Part shown: in pieces, positions 1 through 6,251 of the stretch | Layout: each line of letters starts with the position of its first letter | Numbering within the stretch: position 1 is the first letter of the stretch | Assembly: GCA_047614125.1 (NCBI GenBank) | Contig: JBLHHI010000055.1 | Coordinates: forward strand, 1 to 22,528 | Direction of reading: 5' to 3' | Origin: JBLHHI01 sp047614125 | GTDB lineage: Bacteria; Bacteroidota; Bacteroidia; NS11-12g; UBA9320 | DNA: 22,528 bases | Notes under the pieces: model-generated | Databases searched by the model: none | What the model was told of the DNA's origin: nothing | The model's input: the letters and a program-made list of their open reading frames with translations, nothing else | Translations under genes and position numbers: made by a program

Positions 1-29
1 AATTGTATAGTCGAAGCGTCATGTTTGTA

Positions 30-47
30 GGTTTACCGGGGTAAACC
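30..47. repeat. Perfect 8-bp palindrome with 2-nt loop
   Basis: GGTTTACC and GGTAAACC flank a GG centre, giving an 18-bp perfect inverted repeat. It could be an operator for a dimeric regulator or a small hairpin. No T-run follows on either strand, so it is not a standard intrinsic terminator. The gene it might serve, if any, lies outside the window. Confidence 0.6.
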
Positions 48-102
48 AAGAACTGATAATGAAGACTGTGCGGCTTTATTAAAAAGCAAATTTCTCATTT
101 CC

Positions 103-226
103 ACTTGGCAACAGCAATCTACTTCATAAAAATCGTTCAAAATAGCCCGCTATTTTTTCCCAATTTTCATTCGCATCTCACTATTGACAAGCGTTCTGAA
201 CCGCAAGGATTAATCGAACTCAGGTT
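103..226 (+). repeat. Dispersed repeat, left copy
   Basis: This segment aligns without gaps to the reverse complement of 22405-22528. By hand count about 92 of 124 positions match. The best-conserved blocks are ACAAGCGTTCTGAA (187-200) and AATCGAACTCAGGTT (212-226). Its last 24 bases (203-226) recur exactly at 10564-10587. The conserved core marks a sharp right-hand edge, because flanks diverge after 226. The left limit is unknown, since the other copy is cut by the window edge. It may be the end of a decayed insertion sequence or a member of a short interspersed repeat family. No transposase is visible. Confidence 0.75.
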
Positions 227-355
227 TACTGATCTCTACCACATCTATTTCGTTGATTATGCTATCAAATCTCATTTAGTTGATCAATTTGGGTATGCAA
301 GTTTTGTAATCAATTAAAATAGTTAGAAAAGGCGTTGAATACCACGGATTCTTTG

Positions 356-2314
356 ATGAATTCTCGAAATCCATTCCGCATTTTAGGTTTATTTTGCAGA
401 AAATCAATTCCCTTGCACCTGCGTCGATTTAGTCTCCTTTTTGTATTGATCCTTCTGCATAGCCTAAAAGGTTGGTCGCAGATATTTGATACTACGGCGT
501 ATCGAAGCGACCTTACTTCATACCTTCGCTCATCCAAGGTTCAAAAAATGGAGTTTTTTGAGTCGAGGGAAGATAGTTCGTTGCGGTTTCATCATCGCAT
601 CCACCCTCAAAAAGACAGTTTGGTGGCATGGTTGGATGGTGGTTTTATTGGTACACCGGTTAAGTCGTTGGAGTTTGACCTTCCTACAACAGGATATTTT
701 CAAACCGAGCAAAATCCAATGGAGCTTTTCACTGTAAAGAACGACCAGCTGGTATTCCATCGGGCCAAAGTGCCGCGAAGCTTTTTTAAATATTCTCAAG
801 GTACCGGCAATCTACTCTTGTTAGAAGCTGAACATAATCAAAACGTTATGGATCGCTGGCATATAGGCCTAAGCTACAGAAGAGTTAAAATTCAAAATAT
901 TTATTACTCCGATTGGCCGCCCAGTACGCTGCAACGATATTCTAATCTATATAACTTAGGGTTTACGTCTAGGTATTATACCAAAAACTTAAAATATGAA
1001 GTGCTGGCCAGCTATGTCTGGAATAAATCCACCAACCTTTCAACAGGAGGTGCTTTGCACCCTGGTTCTTTTGCGGATGTTTCCGGGAGACAAAAATTAT
1101 ATGCCGACAGCGCTAAATTAGGGGGAGCACAAAACGTATTTGCACATAATGCATTTCAAGTGGTGCAATTCTTTCGACCTGGAAAGCGCATGATTGTTGT
1201 AAATGACACCTTGCAAGTTGCTGATTCGAACTATGCAACCATTCATTCGCAGTGGTATCACAAATTTACAGCCTCAAATAGTCGCACGGTTTTTACCGAC
1301 AATGCCTTCAAAATTGAAGACTACTTTTACAACCGAAGACTTTATGACATTAATACCTTAGACTCGATTCGAACCCGCACCTTTTCAAATACGGTTGGAT
1401 TTATTAAAAACGACAAAAAGGGTCGGCTGCTTTTAGATGCATATGTAATTCATGAAGCCGTTAAGATATTTCAACGAAATGCGCATCAAGGTCTTTTTCA
1501 AAACGTTCAGGTAGGGGCATCTGGAGCGCTGCCAGTTTTGCCTATACACGTGCAAGGTGAAGGCCAAATAGCGGTTTTGGGATATTTTGCTGGTGATTGG
1601 AATGGCAAGGTATACATCGGCTCAAATGATTCTAATTTTGCTTGGAAGGTTGGCTTACAAACCATTCGACAAAGACCAAGTTTTAATATGCAATACTTTG
1701 GAAGCAACTATTATTACTGGCATAAACGTTTCAATTCAACCGATTATCAAAGTCTTTTTGCTCAAATTAAATTACCGAAGGTAAATACAAGTTTACAGGC
1801 AAAAACATATCAAATTAACAACTTTGCCTACTTCGATAAAGATGCTCAACCCCAACAAGAAGTGGGTGGCATTCAATTGTTAAAACTGAGTTTGCAAACA
1901 GATGGTGAGCTAGGTACACATTGGATTTATGCTGCGCAGGCGCTTTATCAACTCAGCTCGTCAAGCAACTTAAGGCTGCCACTTTGGTCGGCAAAAGCAA
2001 CATTTGCGAGACAAGGTCATCTCTTTAAAAAGAGCATGCTTGCTCGCTTGGGTTTCGATGTGTACTATAATTCGGAGTTTAAAGGCTATTACTACAATCC
2101 GGCAATTCGAAATTTTACGTTGAGTGAGCAGGTGCTTGGTGGATTTCCAATGATTGATGTTTTTATGGATGCTCAGGTTCAAACAATGACCCTTTTTGTT
2201 GCTCTAGATCATAGTACGCAAGGATTTTTCGAGAATGATGCATTTTCTACGGCCGACTATGTTTTGCTATCGAGATCGTTTCGATTTGGAGTTGTTTGGC
2301 GCCTTTTTGATTAG
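356..2314 (+). CDS. Putative outer-membrane porin (Porin_10-like)
   Basis: The protein is 652 aa from the ATG at 356. An in-frame TTG lies 21 bases upstream but adds nothing useful. Residues 20-42 form a signal peptide with a hydrophobic core (LLFVLILLHSL) and likely cleavage after GWSQ. The mature chain opens with FDTTAYRSDL and is rich in alternating aromatic/polar strands ending in aromatic residues, as expected of a large beta-barrel; it ends in F-D. Length and overall pattern fit the Bacteroidota 'putative porin' family (Porin_10), thought to be outer-membrane channels. Substrate is unknown. It converges with the OmpA gene, with only 37 bases between stops and no clear terminator. Family assignment is by recognition of sequence style, not a search. 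Confidence 0.75.
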   Translation: MNSRNPFRILGLFCRKSIPLHLRRFSLLFVLILLHSLKGWSQIFDTTAYRSDLTSYLRSSKVQKMEFFESREDSSLRFHHRIHPQKDSLVAWLDGGFIGTPVKSLEFDLPTTGYFQTEQNPMELFTVKNDQLVFHRAKVPRSFFKYSQGTGNLLLLEAEHNQNVMDRWHIGLSYRRVKIQNIYYSDWPPSTLQRYSNLYNLGFTSRYYTKNLKYEVLASYVWNKSTNLSTGGALHPGSFADVSGRQKLYADSAKLGGAQNVFAHNAFQVVQFFRPGKRMIVVNDTLQVADSNYATIHSQWYHKFTASNSRTVFTDNAFKIEDYFYNRRLYDINTLDSIRTRTFSNTVGFIKNDKKGRLLLDAYVIHEAVKIFQRNAHQGLFQNVQVGASGALPVLPIHVQGEGQIAVLGYFAGDWNGKVYIGSNDSNFAWKVGLQTIRQRPSFNMQYFGSNYYYWHKRFNSTDYQSLFAQIKLPKVNTSLQAKTYQINNFAYFDKDAQPQQEVGGIQLLKLSLQTDGELGTHWIYAAQALYQLSSSSNLRLPLWSAKATFARQGHLFKKSMLARLGFDVYYNSEFKGYYYNPAIRNFTLSEQVLGGFPMIDVFMDAQVQTMTLFVALDHSTQGFFENDAFSTADYVLLSRSFRFGVVWRLFD

Positions 2315-2351
2315 AATAGGAGCGGAGCAGACGGTTTGTAGGATTTGAATA

Positions 2352-3506
2352 TTATTTCTGAGCAACAATGTTTAAGGTCCACACTTCCACCCTTTTGTTC
2401 ATGTCTTCTTCGTCTTTCGATTTGGGAATGGGGTATATCATGTTGTGGTTGCTCAAGCCTTTAAAGGTTAATCTATTCTGATCAATTCCATGTTCAATTA
2501 GGTATAAGTACACTGCTTTTGCCCTCCGGTGTGATAAATCGTGGTTGTACACCGCTTGAAGCCCGCTTGCCGTGCGGTTGGCAGCAAAGTTCATATGCCC
2601 CTGTATTTCAATATACATATTGGGCGACTGCTTTAATACTTCCACCAACTTATTAAGTTCGGGCTTCGATTCAGGCTTAAATTCATCGCTGTCTGTAAAA
2701 AAAAATATGTTCTTAAATTGAAGCTTCTGAACAACTTCTATTGGGTGTAATATCACTTCAGCAAACTGGGTGTCGCCAACGGTTGTGTAGTTGGTTTTTA
2801 TTAAATTAATTGTCGCATTAAGATATCCGTCTTTCGAAAAGGTAACCGTTGCGTCTTTAGTAGTAGCACGCAATACCAGCACTCCGTTTCGGGTTTTGCC
2901 AAAATGGTGTTTCGAGGCCTTTTCTAACACGAAGTCGGTTTGTATGTTTTTTTTGGAGACGGCATCAATGGTTCGAATTAAGATAAATCCTTTGATGTTT
3001 GAGGTAATGTTTGTTGGAGAATCTTGTGTTTGATCAGTAAAAAATGATTCGGTGGTGTACACAAAAGTGATTTCAACTCTGCGGTTAACGGCTTTTTTAG
3101 AGCTTAAAGGCTTGGCTTCGCCAAAGGCATCAAAGGCTATCATTTTGTCGCGTACACCTTGTTCAACCAAATAGCGCTTTGCGTTGGAGGCTCGACGACT
3201 TGACAAGGCAATGTTGTATAATTCTGAAGCGTCGCTGTCGGCGTGGCCTTCAATGTGAATTTCTCTTATTTGATCTGAACCTATTTCAAGGATGCTTTTT
3301 CGAATAACTTGTTTGTCTTTGGCAGAGAGTTCGTCCTGATCCGAATTGAAATAGATGGCAATTGTTTTGAGTTCGAAATTCTGACCATATCCAGAGGGTT
3401 GAATTCCAAAGGTTAATAACACGAGTGAAAACATTTTCAAAAGCATCGAGAACCCGATACCGCCTTTAATAGGATATTTTTTGAACTTGCCGTTAATCAT
3501 GCTCAT
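2352..3506 (-). CDS. OmpA-family protein with two OmpA domains
   Basis: This is a 384-aa envelope protein from the ATG at 3506; an upstream TTG at 3518 or the ATG at 3500 are alternatives. A hydrophobic segment (residues 21-36) ending near GYGQ looks like a signal peptide preceded by an unusually long N-region. Residues 45-150 are an OmpA C-terminal-like domain with GHAD (87-90), SRRA (103-106) and NRRVE (141-145); D90 and R105 have the 15-residue spacing of the peptidoglycan (DAP)-binding pair. Residues 170-255 are a beta-rich linker. Residues 260-380 are a second OmpA domain with GHMN (303-306), HRRA (326-329) and NKRVE (370-374); here the usual Asp is Asn306. The role is probably tethering the outer membrane to peptidoglycan, with only the first domain having canonical residues. 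Confidence 0.85.
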   Translation of the reverse strand: MSMINGKFKKYPIKGGIGFSMLLKMFSLVLLTFGIQPSGYGQNFELKTIAIYFNSDQDELSAKDKQVIRKSILEIGSDQIREIHIEGHADSDASELYNIALSSRRASNAKRYLVEQGVRDKMIAFDAFGEAKPLSSKKAVNRRVEITFVYTTESFFTDQTQDSPTNITSNIKGFILIRTIDAVSKKNIQTDFVLEKASKHHFGKTRNGVLVLRATTKDATVTFSKDGYLNATINLIKTNYTTVGDTQFAEVILHPIEVVQKLQFKNIFFFTDSDEFKPESKPELNKLVEVLKQSPNMYIEIQGHMNFAANRTASGLQAVYNHDLSHRRAKAVYLYLIEHGIDQNRLTFKGLSNHNMIYPIPKSKDEEDMNKRVEVWTLNIVAQK

Positions 3507-3524
3507 TCCTTGTCTCAATCAACG

Positions 3525-3532
3525 CAAAAGTA
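3525..3532 (-). promoter_or_regulatory. Possible -7 box for the OmpA gene
   Basis: On the minus strand this reads TACTTTTG, a full match to the Bacteroidota -7 consensus TAnnTTTG. It would place transcription initiation just upstream of the ATG at 3506. No good TTTG -33 element lies at about 19 bases, so the call rests on one box. Confidence 0.35.
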
Positions 3533-3623
3533 GTTTGCTTTATTCTATATAGTTTCTTCCAAAGCAAGCAATTCTTTCTTTTGTCCGTTCATTTCACGAT
3601 ATTTACGAATTCCTATAAATGAC

Positions 3624-3650
3624 AAGCCCCGACCGTATAGATCAGGGCTT
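3624..3650 (-). terminator. Weak terminator-like hairpin
   Basis: AAGCCC and GGGCTT arms enclose a loop of about 15 bases with extra GA/TC pairing after a mismatch. It resembles GC-rich hairpins that often end Bacteroidota transcripts. There is no T-run immediately after it on either strand, and it is about 420 bases past the ilvE stop, so function is uncertain. Confidence 0.25.
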
Positions 3651-4071
3651 AAAATCAAAGATAAAATACTAAACTACTACTTATGATGAAAATTATTAAC
3701 CATGTGCTCTTTCTCTCGAAAGTTACATGAGGCTATGTGCGATTTCCATGCCAAACCTTAAGTAATTGATAATCAGCGCTATAAGTAAACGGCGCAAAGA
3801 AGCACCCCCCATAATGGGAAAAAAAATTCCCAAATCTAGAAAATGCCAGCAAATCATATAAATTATTGTGCAATTCAATCAAGTGTTGGAGGTAAATTTG
3901 AGCATTTGATGCCAATTGTTTGTCTAATAATGCCTATTGTCAATGAAGTGGTGTTTGGGAGCGGCATATTTATTGGTAGAGACATTTTTAGTGTAAATGT
4001 AATAAATTATGAAAAATATTTCCCAAATAGAGAGAGTTGTGTCACGAAACACGATTTTGTGGCTATAATTG

Positions 4072-5124
4072 TTAAATAAGTATTATCCAGTTGAACGGAT
4101 CTTCCTCTTTTCCTATTTTAATATTATTAAGTGTGTTGCCCAATTTTTGAGCAACACTTCCGTTGCCCGTAATAAACTTCATCGTTTCTTCTTGATACTG
4201 AAGTAATTCAATGGGTGCGATGGTGGCTGCGGTTCCTGTTGCAAAGGCTTCGGTGAAAAGTCCTTTTTTGTAAGAATCGCTTAAAAATTCAAGACTCAAA
4301 GCCTGTTCATGCACCTTCATTCCTAGGTTTTTGGCTAATTGTATAACCGAATCACGGGTTATGCCTTCTAAGATGGTCCCATCCAATTGAGGAGTATATA
4401 AGGCCTCATCAATAATCGCAAAGAAATTGCTGGTGCCCAACTCTTCCACATATTTATGCTCAAGAGCATCCGTCCAAAGCAATTGATCGTAACCTTCCTT
4501 TTGCACTAAGCTTGCAGGGTATAAGGAAGCTGCGTAATTCCCAGCGGCCTTTACGTAACCCACACCGCCTGCCGCTGCTCGAACATAATTCAACTCTACT
4601 TTTATCCGAAGGTTTTTAGTGTAATAGGCGCCAACCGGACATCCATACATGATGAATTTATAGTTGTCGGAAGGCTTGACACCTAAAAAGGTATCAGTGG
4701 CAATCATAAATGGTCGAATGTAAAAGGCGGTATTGTCTTTTTCTGGAATCCAAGCTGAATCCAGTTTAAGCCACTCCTTTAAGGTACTTAAAAAGGTGTC
4801 AACGGGTATTTGGGGCATTGCCAGCCTCATTGCTGATTGGTTTAATCGCTCAGCATTGTCTCGGGCTCTGAATAGAATGATTTCTCCATTTGGAGTTTTA
4901 TTAGCTTTCATCCCTTCAAAAATTGCTTGCCCATAATGCATACAACTCAAAGCAGGGCTCAAAGACAAATTCTGATATGGTATGATCTTGGGAGCTTGCC
5001 ATGCACCATTGTTGTAGTCAATCTCGACCATATGGTCTGCAAATATTCTTCCAAATGGTATGTTGTTGAAATCTACGGCATTGATGCGCGAATTTTTAGT
5101 GGTTTCTATATGTATTCCTGACAT
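4072..5124 (-). CDS. ilvE: Branched-chain amino acid aminotransferase
   Basis: This PLP-dependent fold-type IV transaminase interconverts Leu, Ile and Val with their 2-oxo acids, using 2-oxoglutarate/glutamate, in the cytoplasm. Family signatures are clear: HYGQAIFEGMKA near the N-terminus, YIRPFMIATD in the middle, the lysine loop GGVGYVKAAGNYAAS with K192 as the likely Schiff-base residue, and EELGTSNFF followed by GTILEGITRDS. The 350-aa length is normal for the BCAT group. I start at the ATG of MSGIHIE, because the longer frame opens with TTG and adds 14 residues not expected in the family. It is divergent from the 166-aa gene with 47 bases between starts. No other ilv/leu genes are in the window. 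Confidence 0.95.
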   Translation of the reverse strand: MSGIHIETTKNSRINAVDFNNIPFGRIFADHMVEIDYNNGAWQAPKIIPYQNLSLSPALSCMHYGQAIFEGMKANKTPNGEIILFRARDNAERLNQSAMRLAMPQIPVDTFLSTLKEWLKLDSAWIPEKDNTAFYIRPFMIATDTFLGVKPSDNYKFIMYGCPVGAYYTKNLRIKVELNYVRAAAGGVGYVKAAGNYAASLYPASLVQKEGYDQLLWTDALEHKYVEELGTSNFFAIIDEALYTPQLDGTILEGITRDSVIQLAKNLGMKVHEQALSLEFLSDSYKKGLFTEAFATGTAATIAPIELLQYQEETMKFITGNGSVAQKLGNTLNNIKIGKEEDPFNWIILI

Positions 5125-5171
5125 TCTAAGCTTAATTTTGGTTCGAATTACGTTAAATCCTACCAAGAATT

Positions 5172-5672
5172 ATGGAAACTTTGTCAAAACATGCCTTGAG
5201 TTTACTATTCGAATCCTACTACCAACTCGATGATCCAAAACATAGTGTAGTTCTTAACGAGGCTATTACACCGGATGATGACATCGAAGTTCAAGATGTT
5301 TTGGGTGCAGGAAATAAAAAAGTATTGGTTACCTACGTAGGCACAGCGCTGCATTCTGATGACGAAAATTATGCGTTTATCCTCAAAATCTTGTCTGCAG
5401 TTAATTTGGAATTATCCGATGTTTGGATGGCTCCAATGCCAAATTCGGCACCCTTGAAGTCTTTGGAAAACAAATCCATAGTACACCTCCATTTTGCAGA
5501 TTCAGAATCCGAATATGGCGCCGAATGTTTTGCTTGGAAAAGCATAGCCACACGAAAATATTTGCTTTGTGGAAGCTTTGATACCCTTCAATCAAACGTA
5601 CGTAGCAAGCGAGCCCTGTGGAAAGAACTCAAACAATTATCAGAGTATCCCATTTTGGGGAATGTGTCTTGA
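5172..5672 (+). CDS. Conserved-type protein of unknown function
   Basis: The protein is 166 aa with an ATG start and no signal peptide or membrane segment. An acidic N-terminal half precedes an alternating strand/helix pattern (KKVLVTYVG, then helix FILKILSAVNLELSDVW, later SIVHLHFAD, KYLLCGS and a basic SKRALWKELKQL tail). The pattern loosely recalls small alpha/beta Bacteroidota proteins compared with the DNA polymerase III psi (HolD) fold, but I cannot assign a function. It is divergent from ilvE and followed by about 170 bases without a gene. Confidence 0.7.
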   Translation: METLSKHALSLLFESYYQLDDPKHSVVLNEAITPDDDIEVQDVLGAGNKKVLVTYVGTALHSDDENYAFILKILSAVNLELSDVWMAPMPNSAPLKSLENKSIVHLHFADSESEYGAECFAWKSIATRKYLLCGSFDTLQSNVRSKRALWKELKQLSEYPILGNVS

Positions 5673-5843
5673 ATATGGAATTAATTATAAATGTTTGGGG
5701 TGCTAATTATGCTTAATGTGTTGATTTTTAGCCCCTTGCCTTATTGCTACTTTCTGGCATTATTTTCGATGATTTAATAGTAACTAAAACTGCAGCAAAA
5801 TTCAGATATCTGGTTTATGGGATTTTAATGCACCGCTATTGCA

Positions 5844-6224
5844 ATGATTGAAAACAACAACATGAATGTTAAAAATGTACGACTTCTATTGATGGATGGC
5901 AACGAACTTAATCGGTGCTACCTGCTTCATCAAATGGGTGCGTTAAACATTTCGTGCGATTCTGTAGCTAATCTGCATGAAGCAGAAAAAATTTCAAAAT
6001 CAAACAGCTATCACATAATTATTGCTCATTTAAACGCGTTCGAATCAAAAAAATATTATCAAATTAAAGAGTATCGATCGCAGTTTCCGGATATTTTATT
6101 TTTAGTTACCGGTCTGCAAAATCAGGTTGATCGATATGAAGATCTAGTGCCGTTTGGAGTGAATCACTTTGTTTCTCAAACGAATGTTGTAAAGTTTGTT
6201 GAGGAGTTATTGGCAAGCGCTTAG
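5844..6224 (+). CDS. Degenerate response-regulator receiver-like protein
   Basis: A 126-aa stand-alone protein with the alternating beta/alpha layout of a CheY-type receiver: strand NVRLLLMDGNELNR (acidic D18), helix, HIIIAHLNAF, then FLVTG (T89) and NHFVSQTN. The position normally holding the phosphoacceptor Asp after the third strand is His62, and the conserved Lys near the fifth strand appears to be Gln112. The second residue of the acidic pair is absent (MDGN). If the alignment is right, it cannot be phosphorylated normally and may be a pseudo-receiver acting by binding. There is no histidine kinase or output domain nearby. It converges on uvrD with 27 bases between stops. Confidence 0.6.
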   Translation: MIENNNMNVKNVRLLLMDGNELNRCYLLHQMGALNISCDSVANLHEAEKISKSNSYHIIIAHLNAFESKKYYQIKEYRSQFPDILFLVTGLQNQVDRYEDLVPFGVNHFVSQTNVVKFVEELLASA

Positions 6225-6226
6225 GG

Positions 6227-6251
6227 AACTAACATTAGCCCGAACTTAGTT
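6227..6251. terminator. Possible bidirectional hairpin between convergent genes
   Basis: AACTAA (6227-6232) and TTAGTT (6246-6251) form a 6-bp AT-rich stem with a 13-nt loop filling the gap between the receiver-like gene and uvrD stops. The stem is weak and T-runs are short, so this is only a candidate. Confidence 0.25.

Larger units (their letters stand above)
1..355. other. 5' gene-free stretch with palindrome and dispersed repeat
   Basis: No convincing gene is seen here. The only sizeable open frame (105-317, +) runs straight through the dispersed repeat at 103-226 and looks like a by-product of it. The segment holds a perfect 8-bp inverted repeat at 30-47, the repeat at 103-226, and AT-rich DNA leading into the porin. 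An AAGTTTTG sequence near 299-306 resembles a Bacteroidota -7 box, but no matching -33 element sits at the usual spacing, so I do not call a promoter. Confidence 0.6.
3507..4071. other. Gene-poor intergenic stretch between OmpA gene and ilvE
   Basis: About 565 bases without a gene I would defend. Two open frames are present (3733-3915 minus, 60 codons; 3843-4079 plus, 78 codons), but neither has a recognisable domain, a good start context or convincing codon use. Structural elements are an imperfect hairpin at 3624-3650 (AAGCCC/GGGCTT arms), a C6 run followed by a hairpin at 3815-3832 (TGGGAA, A6, TTCCCA), and generally AT-rich DNA. The segment may hold an untranslated RNA or decayed gene remnants; I see no direct proof of either. 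Confidence 0.5.

Noticed and set aside
105..317. 70-codon ORF on the plus strand
   Set aside because: It runs through the dispersed repeat and ends in AT-rich DNA; no domain, and the other repeat copy is not preserved as a reading frame.
3733..3915. 60-codon minus-strand ORF before the AAGCCC hairpin
   Set aside because: Odd composition and a homopolymer-rich centre; nothing supports translation.
3843..4079. 78-codon ORF on the plus strand
   Set aside because: No recognisable family, no good start context, and it overlaps the end of ilvE by 8 bases on the opposite strand. Kept only as part of the intergenic description.
5125..5166. TTG start for ilvE 14 codons upstream
   Set aside because: The ATG at 5124 matches the expected family N-terminus; the extension would nearly fill the divergent promoter gap.
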